DNA of 64,000 nt from Xylanibacter ruminicola Ga6B6 (GCF_000687715.1 NZ_JHXD01000018.1:1-64000); one strand, 5' to 3'; shown: positions 25,263 to 34,768, counted from the stretch's first letter. Made by a program: numbers and translations. The notes: a model not told the origin generated them from the letters alone.

Positions 25263-27065
25263 TCACTGTTTCGCAGCCTTTTTACGCTGGTCGTGATCCA
25301 GAATCGTTTTGCGCATACGCATCGACTTTGGTGTTACCTCTACCAGCTCGTCGCTCTTGATGTACTCCAGGCACTCCTCAAGACTCATTACGGTCTTTGG
25401 AATAATGCGAGCCTTATCATCGGTACCCGATGCACGTACGTTAGTAAGCTGCTTAGCCTTACATACGTTTACTACCAGGTCGTTATCGTGAACATGCTCA
25501 CCTACTACCTGACCCATGTAAACATCCTCACCTGGATCGATGAAGAACTTACCACGGTCCTGCAGCTTATCGATAGCATAAGCAAAGGCGTTACCAGTAT
25601 CCATCGATATCATCGAACCATTTACACGGCGCTCAATCTCGCCCTTGTATGGCTGATACTCCTTAAAGCGGTGGGCCATGATAGCCTCGCCCTGACTGGC
25701 CGTAAGCACATTGGTACGCAGTCCGATGATTCCGCGTGATGGGATATCGAACTCGATATTTACACGCTCGCCCTGACTCTCCATTGATGTCATTTCACCC
25801 TTACGACGGGTTACCATATCAATCATCTTTGATGAGAACTCCTCGGGCACGTTGATAGTGAGCTCCTCAACAGGCTCGTGCTTTACACCGTCGATCTCCT
25901 TGTAGATTACCTGAGGCTGACCAACCTGCAACTCGTAGCCCTCACGACGCATGGTCTCAACCAGCACTGAGAGGTGCAGCACACCACGTCCTGATACAAT
26001 CCACTTATCGGTGCTATCCTCGAAAGGTGACACGCGCAGGGCCAGGTTCTTCTCCAGCTCCTTCTCCAAGCGGTCGTTAATATGGCGCGATGTAACAAAC
26101 TTACCCTCCTTACCAAAGAAAGGCGAGTCGTTAATCATGAAGAGCATCGACATGGTAGGCTCGTCGATAGCGATAGGAGCGAGTGGCTCTGGGTTCTCCA
26201 GGTCGCAGATGCTATCGCCAATCTCAAACTTGTCCAGTCCGATTACAGCGCAGATGTCGCCACACTCCACCTGTTCGGTATGTACATGTCCCATACCCTC
26301 AAAGGTGTGCAGCTCCTTAATCTTAGTCTTCTCCATGGTGCCATCGCGGTGTGCAATGGTTACCTGCATGCCATCCTTCAGGGTGCCACGGTGTACACGA
26401 CCTACGGCGATACGACCCTGATAGCTCGAGTAGTCGAGTGATGTGATGAGCATCTGGGGTGTTCCCTCTTCCTGTTTTGGGGCGGGGATCATCTCTACGA
26501 TTTTATCAAGCAGATAAGTGATATTGTCGGTAGGTTTCTGCCAGTCCTCACTCATCCAGCCATTCTTAGCCGAACCATAAACCACGGGGAAATCCAACTG
26601 CTCCTCGGTGGCATTGAGCGAGAACATCAGATCGAATACCATCTCGTAAACCTCCTCAGGGCGGCAGTTAGGCTTATCTACCTTGTTAACTACAACGATA
26701 GGCTTCAGTCCGATTTCGAGTGCCTTCTGCAGCACGAAACGAGTCTGAGGCATAGGACCTTCGAAGGCATCAACCAACAGCAGACAGCCATCGGCCATGT
26801 TGAGCACACGCTCTACCTCGCCACCGAAATCCGAGTGTCCTGGAGTGTCGATGATATTGATTTTAACGCCTTTCCAATTGATACTGACGTTTTTTGAAAG
26901 AATGGTGATACCACGCTCGCGCTCCAAGTCGTTGGCATCCAGTACCTGATTGCTGAGATTCTGTCCGTCACGGAACAGGTGTCCAGCCAGCATCATCTTG
27001 TCCACGAGTGTTGTTTTTCCGTGGTCAACATGAGCGATAATTGCAATGTTTCTGATATCCTGCAT
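25263..27065 (-). CDS. typA: Ribosome-associated GTPase TypA/BipA
   Basis: A 600-residue translational GTPase. [24 protein letters not shown] is the G1 region, with [12 protein letters not shown] (switch I), [14 protein letters not shown] (G3) and [12 protein letters not shown] (G4). EF-G-like domains III and V and the TypA-specific C-terminal domain follow ([29 protein letters not shown]). TypA acts in 50S assembly at low temperature and under stress. The start at 27065 matches the family; a longer frame upstream crosses the promoter. It is divergent from rpsO, with both -7 boxes in the 190-bp spacer. A basic C-terminal end (DQRKKAAKQ) is usual. Confidence 0.95.
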   Translation of the reverse strand: MQDIRNIAIIAHVDHGKTTLVDKMMLAGHLFRDGQNLSNQVLDANDLERERGITILSKNVSINWKGVKINIIDTPGHSDFGGEVERVLNMADGCLLLVDAFEGPMPQTRFVLQKALEIGLKPIVVVNKVDKPNCRPEEVYEMVFDLMFSLNATEEQLDFPVVYGSAKNGWMSEDWQKPTDNITYLLDKIVEMIPAPKQEEGTPQMLITSLDYSSYQGRIAVGRVHRGTLKDGMQVTIAHRDGTMEKTKIKELHTFEGMGHVHTEQVECGDICAVIGLDKFEIGDSICDLENPEPLAPIAIDEPTMSMLFMINDSPFFGKEGKFVTSRHINDRLEKELEKNLALRVSPFEDSTDKWIVSGRGVLHLSVLVETMRREGYELQVGQPQVIYKEIDGVKHEPVEELTINVPEEFSSKMIDMVTRRKGEMTSMESQGERVNIEFDIPSRGIIGLRTNVLTASQGEAIMAHRFKEYQPYKGEIERRVNGSMISMDTGNAFAYAIDKLQDRGKFFIDPGEDVYMGQVVGEHVHDNDLVVNVCKAKQLTNVRASGTDDKARIIPKTVMSLEECLEYIKSDELVEVTPKSMRMRKTILDHDQRKKAAKQ

Positions 27066-27088
27066 ACGAAAATACTTAAATTCGGGTG

Positions 27089-27096
27089 CAAAGTTA
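27089..27096 (-). promoter_or_regulatory. -7 box TAacTTTG for typA
   Basis: Minus-strand TAACTTTG, 23 bp before the typA ATG. Confidence 0.55.
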
Positions 27097-27115
27097 CACA
27101 TTTTTTCGGAAAAAA

Positions 27116-27146
27116 TTTGTAGAAACGAAAAAAAGTTGTACCTTTG
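27116..27146 (+). promoter_or_regulatory. Promoter TTTG-N19-TAccTTTG for rpsO
   Basis: -33 TTTG at 27116-27119 and -7 TACCTTTG at 27139-27146, an exact match to the Bacteroidota consensus with 19-bp spacing. It leaves a leader of about 105 nt before rpsO. Confidence 0.8.
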
Positions 27147-27258
27147 CAGCCGCATTTCGGAAAATCCGGAGCATTTGACGACGTAAACCCACTGGTGATT
27201 AGGCGGGAATCGCGTTTGAAAAATGTTATTGCAACAATTTTTTAATCACATTAAAATT

Positions 27259-27528
27259 ATGTATTTAGACAAGGCAAAGAAAGAGGAGATCTTCGGTCAG
27301 TACGGTAAGAGCACTACTGATACTGGTTCTGCAGAGGCTCAGATTGCACTCTTCAGCTACCGTATCTCTCACCTGACAGAGCACCTGAAGAAGAATCACA
27401 AGGATCACAACACTGCACGTTCACTCACCATGCTGGTAGGTAAGCGTCGTAAGTTGCTGAAGTACCTGTACAATAACGATATCAATCGTTATCGTGCTAT
27501 CATCAAGGCTCTGGGTCTCCGTAAGTAA
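27259..27528 (+). CDS. rpsO: 30S ribosomal protein S15
   Basis: An 89-residue S15, the standard length. The signature region is visible: TGSAEAQIALFSYRISHLTEHLKKNHKDHNTARSL (shown in parts: DTGSAEAQIALF, RISHLTEHLK) and GKRRKLLKYLYNND. S15 binds the 16S rRNA central domain early in 30S assembly and in several bacteria represses its own translation through leader RNA. The ATG at 27259 fits the family; an in-frame ATG at 27223 would add 12 non-conserved residues. The long leader suggests possible autoregulation. Confidence 0.97.
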   Translation: MYLDKAKKEEIFGQYGKSTTDTGSAEAQIALFSYRISHLTEHLKKNHKDHNTARSLTMLVGKRRKLLKYLYNNDINRYRAIIKALGLRK

Positions 27529-27555
27529 TATTCGTACTTACAACCAAGAAAAGAA

Positions 27556-27592
27556 TAATCCCCATCTCAATCGAGGTGGGGATTACTTTTTT
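27556..27592 (+). terminator. Terminator between rpsO and luxS
   Basis: TAATCCCCATCTC (27556-27568) pairs with GAGGTGGGGATTA (27573-27585), one G-U pair, followed by a T-run. It lies in the convergent spacer. Confidence 0.85.
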
Positions 27593-27607
27593 ATGCTTGT
27601 TGATAGA

Positions 27608-28102
27608 TTAGGCATCGGCAAACACCTTACCATCTTCGAGTGTAATCTGCAGTTTGGTGTACTCACAGTGGAAATCGTTCTTTAGGCGATCCAGATAGCG
27701 GGCGCACTCCCATTTGCACATGGGCAGATCGTGCAGCAGATAGTTGCCACAGGCCTCGGGACGTGTAGCAGGCACCTCGTCCTGTGTCAGTATCCACTCC
27801 AGGCACTCGATGGTCAACTGGCGCATATCCTCAACTGTGTATTCGCCTGTCATAATGATGTACATACCTGTGAGGCAGCCCATCGGACCTACATATACCA
27901 CATCCTCTTTGGCGCACGAATTGCGGAACCAGGTGGCCATCAGGTGCTCAATGCTGTGGATAGCGGCAGGGGCAACAGCAGGCTCCTTGTTGGGTTCGGT
28001 AATGCGCAAGTCGAATGTGGTGAAACCTTTATCCACACGCGATACGTAGATACCTGGCTTCAGGTGCGTGTGGTCAATTGTAAAACTCTGTATAACTTCC
28101 AT
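27608..28102 (-). CDS. luxS: S-ribosylhomocysteine lyase (AI-2 synthase)
   Basis: A 164-residue LuxS that splits S-ribosylhomocysteine into homocysteine and DPD, the precursor of AI-2. Metal ligands H49 and H53 (HSIEH) and C118 (EACGNY) are present, as is the catalytic C76 in VGPMGCLTG. It lies 3 bp downstream of the nucleosidase gene that makes its substrate, so the two form one pathway unit of the activated methyl cycle. Confidence 0.97.
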   Translation of the reverse strand: MEVIQSFTIDHTHLKPGIYVSRVDKGFTTFDLRITEPNKEPAVAPAAIHSIEHLMATWFRNSCAKEDVVYVGPMGCLTGMYIIMTGEYTVEDMRQLTIECLEWILTQDEVPATRPEACGNYLLHDLPMCKWECARYLDRLKNDFHCEYTKLQITLEDGKVFADA

Positions 28103-28105
28103 AAT

Positions 28106-28735
28106 TTAAAGACTTTCAATGAATGTTTTGGTGGTGATGAATGATTTCTCGGCCACGGTATCCCAGAAGTTGTGATACTGCGAGGCATCAGTGTCGCGCA
28201 GGGGAATATCGCTGATTACACGGAACGAGATAAAGGGCACCTTATAGATGTGGCACACCTGCGCGATGGCACAGCTCTCCATATCCACGGCCTTAGCCTC
28301 GGGGAAGTGACTTACTATCTCGCGCATTTTTTCCTTTGAATCCACAAACCAGTCGCCTGTAACTATCAGTCCTGGCTTGGCACCTGCCAACTGAGCCTTC
28401 TCAAGCAGATAGGGATCAGCCTGATAACGGGCTGGCAAACCCTGCACCTGTCCATATACAGTGCTTTCATCGATAGCGTAACCACAATACACATCGTGGT
28501 AGGTCAGTTCCGAACTAACCACTACATCCTGCAGGTTGATATCATCGCCATTGCCACCAGCGCAACCACTCGAGATAATCACGTCGGGCTTGTACTGGCG
28601 AATCATCTCTACAGCCTGGATGGCGGCATTTACAGTGGCAATACCACTCTTCTGCAGAATCACTTTATCTTCGGGGAATAATGGACGGAGCTGCTTCAGT
28701 TCCTTGTCCATTGCTACGATCATTCCAATCTTCAT
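28106..28735 (-). CDS. mtnN: 5'-methylthioadenosine/S-adenosylhomocysteine nucleosidase
   Basis: A 209-residue nucleosidase (Pfs family) removing adenine from S-adenosylhomocysteine and methylthioadenosine. The N-terminal MIVAMDKEL contains the catalytic Glu12. SGCAGGNGDDINLQDVVV is the nucleoside phosphorylase fold loop, and AVDMESCAIAQVC holds the ribose-binding Met/Glu pair. The ISDIPL segment near the end supplies the catalytic Asp. It directly precedes luxS (3-bp gap) and follows a TrmH-family methyltransferase gene, a SAM-using enzyme, with a 19-bp gap. Confidence 0.95.
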   Translation of the reverse strand: MKIGMIVAMDKELKQLRPLFPEDKVILQKSGIATVNAAIQAVEMIRQYKPDVIISSGCAGGNGDDINLQDVVVSSELTYHDVYCGYAIDESTVYGQVQGLPARYQADPYLLEKAQLAGAKPGLIVTGDWFVDSKEKMREIVSHFPEAKAVDMESCAIAQVCHIYKVPFISFRVISDIPLRDTDASQYHNFWDTVAEKSFITTKTFIESL

Positions 28736-28754
28736 ACTTTGAATTTTTACATTG

Positions 28755-29501
28755 TTAATTTTTTACATTGCGCTGGCGTACGGCCTCGTACATCAGGATT
28801 GCAGCACTAACGCTGACGTTCAGCGAGTCTAAGCGGCCCAGCATGGGTATGCGGATATGTGCATCGGCGGCCTCGCGCCACTGGTTGGTAAGACCCGTAC
28901 TCTCGGTGCCCATCACAATGGCTGTGCCCTGTGTCATATCGTAATCGTAATACTCGTACGAATCCTGCAACTGGGCGGTGAGAATTTTAATGCCGTGCTC
29001 CTTGAGGAAGGCGATACACTCCTGTGACGGACAAACGGCTGTGGGCACGCAGAACACACCGCCGATACTGGCACGAATCACGTTGGGGTTGTACATATCC
29101 GTCAGTGGGTCGCACACTATCAGCGCATCGATACCAGCGGCCTCGGCACTACGCAGAATCGCACCTAAGTTGCCTGGTTTCTCCACACTCTCCAGCACTA
29201 CAATCAAAGGGTTCTCCTTTAACTGTAATTTGGCCAGTGTATGCTCCTTGCAGCGCACCACGGCAATGTGCCCCTCGGTACTGCCGCGATAGGCCATCTT
29301 TTCATATACCTGCGGCGAAACGTTTTTGTCGCGGATGTACTCCTCAACCACCTCGTAGCCACAGGCTTTGCAGTGCTCTATCTCGCGCTGGCCCTCAACC
29401 ACAAACAGTCCCTCCTCACGGCGGAGCGACGACTTTTGTTGCAGGGCTACTACGTGCTTAATCTTGGCGTTTTGTACGCTTGTAATGATTGTTTCTTCCA
29501 T
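28755..29501 (-). CDS. TrmH/SpoU-family RNA 2'-O-methyltransferase
   Basis: A 248-residue SPOUT methyltransferase. The N-terminal substrate-binding part begins MEETIITSVQNAKIKHVVALQ. The knotted SAM domain has VLESVEKPGNLGAILRSAEAAG (partly), IVMGTESTGL and IPMLGRLDSLNVSVSAAILMYE, the three SpoU motifs. It methylates a ribose 2'-OH in rRNA or tRNA; the exact site is not predictable. The ATG at 29501 is preferred because the -7 box lies at 29518-29511, within the longer open frame. Confidence 0.9.
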   Translation of the reverse strand: MEETIITSVQNAKIKHVVALQQKSSLRREEGLFVVEGQREIEHCKACGYEVVEEYIRDKNVSPQVYEKMAYRGSTEGHIAVVRCKEHTLAKLQLKENPLIVVLESVEKPGNLGAILRSAEAAGIDALIVCDPLTDMYNPNVIRASIGGVFCVPTAVCPSQECIAFLKEHGIKILTAQLQDSYEYYDYDMTQGTAIVMGTESTGLTNQWREAADAHIRIPMLGRLDSLNVSVSAAILMYEAVRQRNVKN

Positions 29502-29510
29502 ATTTTGCTG

Positions 29511-29540
29511 CAAAGATACGAAAAAAATGAGAATTGACAA
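29511..29540 (-). promoter_or_regulatory. Promoter for the TrmH-family/mtnN/luxS operon
   Basis: Minus-strand -7 TATCTTTG at 29518-29511 and TTG at 29540-29538, spacing 19 bp. The predicted start is a few bases before the ATG at 29501. Confidence 0.6.
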
Positions 29541-29555
29541 TTCTTTTTTTTAAAA

Positions 29556-29574
29556 AAGCGGCAAAGCCGAGCGG
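29556..29574 (+). repeat. 19-bp element with an exact inverted copy inside the alpha-2-macroglobulin gene
   Basis: AAGCGGCAAAGCCGAGCGG here is the exact reverse complement of 53236-53254. It contains a GGC/GCC mini-hairpin. It is preceded by AGAATTG/CAATTCT (29530-29543), another inverted repeat. This is likely a dispersed small element. Confidence 0.7.
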
Positions 29575-29592
29575 ATAATAAAAAAATATGTG

Positions 29593-29600
29593 TAATTTTG
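29593..29600 (+). promoter_or_regulatory. -7 box TAatTTTG for the yfhO operon
   Basis: TAATTTTG lies 27 bp before the ATG at 29627, immediately after the 19-bp element. No good -33 element is seen. Confidence 0.5.
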
Positions 29601-29626
29601 CAGGCAAATTAAATAATTTGCAAGTT

Positions 29627-32110
29627 ATGACATTATTGAAAAAATGGCTGCCCGATATGTTGGCAGTGTTGTTATTTGCCGTTCTGGCCTTTGCGTATTT
29701 CTTCCCTGCCGATATCGAGGGACGTATCCTGTACCGTCACGATGCCTCAGCTGGTCGTGGTGCTGGTCAGGAGGGTATCGAATATATGCAGAAAACAGGT
29801 GAGCGTAGTCGTTGGACCAACGCCCTGTTTGGTGGTATGCCTACCTACCAGATGGCTCCCTCGTATCACTCTACCGATAAACTCAGTACGATGACCAAGA
29901 TCTACCACTTGTTCTTACCCGAGAATGTGTGGTATGTGTTTGCTTATCTGCTAGGATTCTATATCTTGCTGCGTGCTTTCGATTTCCGTCAGCATCTGGC
30001 TGCGTTAGGCTCTATTGTGTGGGCCTTCAGCACTTATTTCCTCATTATCATAGCCGCAGGTCACATCTGGAAGGTGTGGGCCCTGGCCTATCTGCCACCA
30101 TTGATTGCAGGTTTAGTGCTGGCCTATAGGGGCAAATACCTGTGGGGCTTTGTGCTCACAGCCATTTTTACCGCTTTCGAGATTAATGCTAACCACGTGC
30201 AGATGACGTATTACTATCTGTTCATCATCCTGGCTATGGTGATTGCCTGGCTGGTAGATGCCATCCGCAAGCATCAGTTGGCTACCTTTGGCAAGGCTAC
30301 AGCCGTGTGCCTGGCAGGTGCCACCATTGGTGTGTGCATCAATCTCTCTAACCTCTATCACACCTGGCAGTATGGTCAGGAGTCGATGCGTGGTAAGAGC
30401 GAACTGGTAAAGAAGAACTCGGCCAACCAGACCAGCAGTGGTTTGGAGCGTGATTATATTACACAGTGGAGTTATGGTATCGACGAGACCTGGACCTTGC
30501 TCATCCCAAACACCAAGGGTGGTGCCTCGGTACCCATGAGCGAGAGTAAGATTGCCATGGAGAAAGCCGATCCTACCTACGAGAGCATCTACCAGCAGAT
30601 TGGTCAGTACTGGGGCGAACAGCCTGGTACCAGCGGTCCTGTGTATGTAGGTGCCTTTGTGATGTTCCTGTTTGTGTTGGGACTGCTGATTGTCAAAGGT
30701 CCTATGAAGTGGGCTTTGCTCGCTGTTACCATCCTGTCGATACTCCTTTCGTGGGGTCGTAACTTCATGGGCTTTACCGATTTCTTCCTCGACTATGTGC
30801 CCATGTATGCCAAGTTCCGTACTGTGGCCTCGATATTGGTGATTGCCGAATTCACCATCCCCTTGTTGGCCATGATGGCCCTCAAGAAACTGTTTGACGA
30901 GCCCGAGGGTTTTACCAAGTATAGCAAGTCTATCTACATCAGCTTTGGTGTTACTGCAGGCTTCTGCCTGTTGTTTGCCTTGATGCCAACCACGTTCTTC
31001 GATGGCTTTATTTCGTCGAGCGAAATGCGTGCCCTGAGCACCTTGCCACAGGAGCACATCCAGCCACTTGTCAGTAACTTGGTTGACATGCGTACAGCCG
31101 TGTTTACTGCCGATTGCTGGCGTTCGTTCTGGATTATCGTGGTGGGCATGGTATTGCTCATGGCCTATAAGTATCGCAAACTCAAGGCCGAATATACCAT
31201 TGGCGCTATCCTGGTGCTCTGCTTGATCGACCTTTGGCAGGTAAACAAGCGTTACCTGAACGATGAGATGTTTGTGCCCCAGAGCGAGCGCGAGGCTCCA
31301 CAGCAGATGTCGCAGACTGATGAGCTCATCCTGCGCGACAAGGCCTTGGATTACCGTGTGCTCAACCTCGCTTCAAACACCTTTAACGAGAACGAGACGT
31401 CTTACTACCATAAGAGCATTGGTGGTTACCATGCCGCTAAGCTGCGCCGCTATCAGGAGATGATAGAGCAGTACATCTCGCCCGAGATGCAGCGCCTGAT
31501 GAATGCCGTGGCCGAGGCTGGTGGCGACATGACTCAGGTTAAGGGCGACAGCATCTGCCCAGTTATCAATATGCTTAACACCCGCTACTTTGTGTTCCCA
31601 CTGCAAGGGGGCCAGACAGTGCCCATCCAGAACCCCTATACTTTGGGTAATGCGTGGTTTGTTGATAAGATTAGCTATGCCAAGAATGCCAACGAGGAAA
31701 TCTTGAAGGTGGGTCAGATTGATCTGCGCCACGAGGCTGTGGCCGACGAGAAGTTCCAAACCCAGTTGGGTGATGCTGTTACACAGGATACCACCAGCAC
31801 CGTGGATATCAAGAGCTACGAGCCTAACCAGCTTACCTACGAGGTTAACTCGGGTAAGGGTGGTGTACTGGTATTCTCCGAGGTTTACTATCCAGGCTGG
31901 ACAGCTACCATCGATGGTGAGCCTGCCGAGTTGGGTAGGGTAAACTATATTCTGCGTGCCCTGAACGTAAAACCTGGTAAACACGAGGTTGTGCTCAGCT
32001 TCTTCCCCAAGTCGGTAGATGTTACTGAGTCTATCGCATATACTGCTTATGCCATTTTGCTGCTTGTGCTCATCGGCACAGCAGTGATGTATTGGCGCAA
32101 AAAGAAATAG
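29627..32110 (+). CDS. YfhO-family multi-pass membrane protein
   Basis: An 827-residue protein with about 12-13 membrane helices, starting MTLLKKWLPDMLAVLLFAVL. The family is GT-C-like; in other bacteria YfhO modifies lipoteichoic or polymer glycans using a lipid-linked sugar. The acidic first loop (FPADIEG) and a large extracytoplasmic C-terminal part (about residues 560-800, ending in YYPGWTATIDG) are typical. The ATG at 29627 is chosen because the -7 box at 29593-29600 excludes the upstream in-frame ATG. fkp follows 3 bp downstream, suggesting surface glycan work with fucose. The donor and acceptor are unknown. Confidence 0.85.
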   Translation: MTLLKKWLPDMLAVLLFAVLAFAYFFPADIEGRILYRHDASAGRGAGQEGIEYMQKTGERSRWTNALFGGMPTYQMAPSYHSTDKLSTMTKIYHLFLPENVWYVFAYLLGFYILLRAFDFRQHLAALGSIVWAFSTYFLIIIAAGHIWKVWALAYLPPLIAGLVLAYRGKYLWGFVLTAIFTAFEINANHVQMTYYYLFIILAMVIAWLVDAIRKHQLATFGKATAVCLAGATIGVCINLSNLYHTWQYGQESMRGKSELVKKNSANQTSSGLERDYITQWSYGIDETWTLLIPNTKGGASVPMSESKIAMEKADPTYESIYQQIGQYWGEQPGTSGPVYVGAFVMFLFVLGLLIVKGPMKWALLAVTILSILLSWGRNFMGFTDFFLDYVPMYAKFRTVASILVIAEFTIPLLAMMALKKLFDEPEGFTKYSKSIYISFGVTAGFCLLFALMPTTFFDGFISSSEMRALSTLPQEHIQPLVSNLVDMRTAVFTADCWRSFWIIVVGMVLLMAYKYRKLKAEYTIGAILVLCLIDLWQVNKRYLNDEMFVPQSEREAPQQMSQTDELILRDKALDYRVLNLASNTFNENETSYYHKSIGGYHAAKLRRYQEMIEQYISPEMQRLMNAVAEAGGDMTQVKGDSICPVINMLNTRYFVFPLQGGQTVPIQNPYTLGNAWFVDKISYAKNANEEILKVGQIDLRHEAVADEKFQTQLGDAVTQDTTSTVDIKSYEPNQLTYEVNSGKGGVLVFSEVYYPGWTATIDGEPAELGRVNYILRALNVKPGKHEVVLSFFPKSVDVTESIAYTAYAILLLVLIGTAVMYWRKKK

Positions 32111-32113
32111 CCT

Positions 32114-34768
32114 ATGAAAAAACTGCTTTCATTGCCACCAAACTTGGTGGACAGTTTTCACGATGTTACCGGACTGAGTCGTGAGGAGTATTTCTGTACC
32201 AACGATCCAGTTGGTCATAAGTTGGGTAGTGGTGGTGGAACCACCTGGCTGTTGCAGGCCTGTATGACTACCGAGGATGGCGCCTCGCTTGCCGAGTGGC
32301 TGCCCCGCGAAAAGCGTATCCTGCTGCATGCCGGCGGCCAGAGTCGTCGCCTGCCCTCGTATGCCCCATCAGGTAAGATCCTAACCCCCGTACCCGTGTT
32401 CCGTTGGGAGCGTGGACAGCGCCTCTCGCAGGATTTGCTCAGTCTGCAGCTGCCCCTTTACGAGCAGATGATGGATATGGCCCCCGAGGGCATCCACACC
32501 ATGGTGGTAAGTGGCGATGTGCTGGTGCGCACCTCACAGCCTCTGCAACCCATCCCCGATGCCGATGTGGTGTGCTATGGCTTGTGGCTCGATGCCTCAG
32601 TTGCCAAAAACCACGGTGTGTTTGTCAGCTCGCGCAAGTCGCCCCAGGTGCTCAAGCATATGCTGCAGAAACCCAGCATCGAGACCCTTAACGAGCTTCA
32701 GAAGGATCATTATTACCTCACCGATATCGGCATCTGGATGCTGAGCGACAAGGCTGTAGAGCTCCTCGCCAAGAAGTCGAAGAAAGGCGATGATATTATC
32801 GAGTACGATATGTACTCTGAGTTCGGTTGTGCTTTGGGTACCAACCCTTCGTTGCCCGACGACGATCTGAAGGATCTTAAGGTGGCCATTGTGCCCCTGC
32901 AGGGTGGCGAGTTCTACCATTTTGGTACTTCGCGCGAGATGATTTCTTCTACCCTCCGCATTCAGAACCTGGTAAACGATCAGCGAGAGATTATGCACCA
33001 CGATCGCAAACCGCACCCCAGCATCTTTGTGCAGAATGCCGTTTGCAAGTACAAGTTTACCGAGGATAATACCAATATCTGGATTGAAAACAGCGACGTG
33101 AGCGAGGGCTGGACCCTGAGCCACGACAATATTATAACAGGTGTGCCCGAGAACCATTGGAAGGTGAACCTGGCCCCAGGCGAGTGTATCGATGTAGTGC
33201 CCATTGGCGATACCGAATACGCCGTGCGCCTGTACCATATCGACGATAAGTTTGCTGGTGCTGAACAGCAGAAGCAGCAGTTTGTAGTAACTAGCAGTCT
33301 AGCAGAACTAGAGGTTCTAGAAACTCTAGATGGGCTAGCTTTGCTAGCCACTCGGCTGATCTCAGCCGAGGAGATTAGTACCGAGGCTAATCTGCATCGC
33401 TTGTTTGCCCAGCGTAAGGCTTTCCGCAAACTCAACTGGAGTGCATTGGCCAAAAACTGGAACCATAGCGTGTTCTATCAGCTCGACCTGGCCGATGCAA
33501 AGCGCGAGTTCGAGGAACAGCATATCGAGATGCCCCCCGCGCTCGACCTTGAGGCCCCCTTGATGACTCGCATCCACGATGCCATGTTCCGTGGCGAGAG
33601 TGACAAGGCGTTTACACTCCTTCGCGAGGGCTTGCTCGATGCCGACGATCTTCAGCAAATACCACAGCTCAGTGTGGCTGACGACCAGATTGTATGGGGA
33701 CGTTCACCCGTGCGTATCGATATCGCAGGTGGTTGGACTGATACCCCTCCTTATTGTTTGATGGAAGGCGGAAATGTCATCAACCTGGCAATCGAACTCA
33801 ATGGCCAGCCCCCGTTGCAAACCTATGTACGCCCCTGTCAGGAGCCCCGTATCGTGCTGCGTAGTATCGATCTGGGTGCCATGGAGGTGGTAGAGACCTC
33901 CGAGCAGTTGCGTGATTTTATGCACGTAGGCTCGCCTTTCTCAATCCCCAAGGCAGCCTTGGTATTGGCAGGCTTTGGTCAGCATTCGCTCAAGGACGAG
34001 TTGTCAGCCTTTGGCGCAGGTATCGAGCTCACGCTGCTCAGTGCCATCCCGGCAGGCAGTGGTTTAGGCACTAGCAGTATCCTGGCTGCTACTGTGCTGG
34101 GGGCGCTCAACGACTTCTGCGGACTGGGTTGGGATAAGAACGAGATTGGTCATCGCACGCTTATGCTCGAACAGATGCTCACCACAGGTGGTGGTTGGCA
34201 GGATCAGTTTGGTGGTGTGCTGGGTGGCGTAAAACTTCTGCAAACGGGTAGGGGATTTGCCCAGAACCCACAGGTGCGCTGGTTGCCCACCGATCTATGG
34301 ACACAACCCGAATATCGCCCCTGCCACCTATTATATTATACAGGTATCACGCGTACGGCTAAGAGTATCCTGGCCGAGATTGTGCGCCGCATGTTCCTGA
34401 ACCATGGTGGCGAACTGCGCATGTTGCGCCAGATGAAACAGCATACCCTCGATATGTACGAGGCCATTCAGCAGAACGACTTTGAACGTATGGGCTTGCT
34501 GGTGCGTAAGACATGGGCACAGAACCAGGCACTCGATTCGGGTACCAACCCCGTCGATGTGGCTAAGCTCACCAGCTTGATCGACGACCTTTGCTTAGGT
34601 TATAAACTGCCAGGTGCAGGTGGTGGCGGCTATTTGTACATGATAGCCAAGGATCCCGAAGCTGCAGCACGTATCAAACAGATTCTTTCTGAAAACAGCA
34701 TCCGTAAAAATGCCCGCTTTGTCGAGATGAGTCTCTCTACCACGGGCCTGCAAATCAGCAGGAGCTAA
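32114..34768 (+). CDS. fkp: Bifunctional L-fucokinase/L-fucose-1-phosphate guanylyltransferase
   Basis: An 884-residue Fkp, the salvage enzyme that turns free L-fucose into GDP-fucose for capsule and glycoprotein fucosylation in Bacteroidales. The N-terminal pyrophosphorylase half has HAGGQSRRLPSYAPSGK at residues 72-88. The C-terminal GHMP kinase has VRIDIAGGWTDTPPY, IPAGSGLGTSSILAATVLGA (around 645-665) and LPGAGGGGYLYM. Bacteroides Fkp is near 950 residues, so this is somewhat short. The linker at residues about 392-427 is encoded by an extraordinary run of CTA Leu codons and hairpins (33291-33393). Its TAA overlaps the next ATG by 1 bp. Confidence 0.95.
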   Translation: MKKLLSLPPNLVDSFHDVTGLSREEYFCTNDPVGHKLGSGGGTTWLLQACMTTEDGASLAEWLPREKRILLHAGGQSRRLPSYAPSGKILTPVPVFRWERGQRLSQDLLSLQLPLYEQMMDMAPEGIHTMVVSGDVLVRTSQPLQPIPDADVVCYGLWLDASVAKNHGVFVSSRKSPQVLKHMLQKPSIETLNELQKDHYYLTDIGIWMLSDKAVELLAKKSKKGDDIIEYDMYSEFGCALGTNPSLPDDDLKDLKVAIVPLQGGEFYHFGTSREMISSTLRIQNLVNDQREIMHHDRKPHPSIFVQNAVCKYKFTEDNTNIWIENSDVSEGWTLSHDNIITGVPENHWKVNLAPGECIDVVPIGDTEYAVRLYHIDDKFAGAEQQKQQFVVTSSLAELEVLETLDGLALLATRLISAEEISTEANLHRLFAQRKAFRKLNWSALAKNWNHSVFYQLDLADAKREFEEQHIEMPPALDLEAPLMTRIHDAMFRGESDKAFTLLREGLLDADDLQQIPQLSVADDQIVWGRSPVRIDIAGGWTDTPPYCLMEGGNVINLAIELNGQPPLQTYVRPCQEPRIVLRSIDLGAMEVVETSEQLRDFMHVGSPFSIPKAALVLAGFGQHSLKDELSAFGAGIELTLLSAIPAGSGLGTSSILAATVLGALNDFCGLGWDKNEIGHRTLMLEQMLTTGGGWQDQFGGVLGGVKLLQTGRGFAQNPQVRWLPTDLWTQPEYRPCHLLYYTGITRTAKSILAEIVRRMFLNHGGELRMLRQMKQHTLDMYEAIQQNDFERMGLLVRKTWAQNQALDSGTNPVDVAKLTSLIDDLCLGYKLPGAGGGGYLYMIAKDPEAAARIKQILSENSIRKNARFVEMSLSTTGLQISRS
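33291..33393 (+). repeat. CTAG array and consecutive hairpins inside fkp
   Basis: CTAG starts at 33291, 33299, 33308, 33317, 33326, 33335 and 33344 (steps 8 then 9 five times), encoding Leu at every third residue with the CTA codon. It runs into three adjoining perfect hairpins: GGCTAGC/GCTAGCC (33333-33339, 33343-33349), CTCGGCTGA/TCAGCCGAG (33351-33359, 33362-33370) and AGATTAG/CTAATCT (33372-33378, 33387-33393). Confidence 0.9.
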
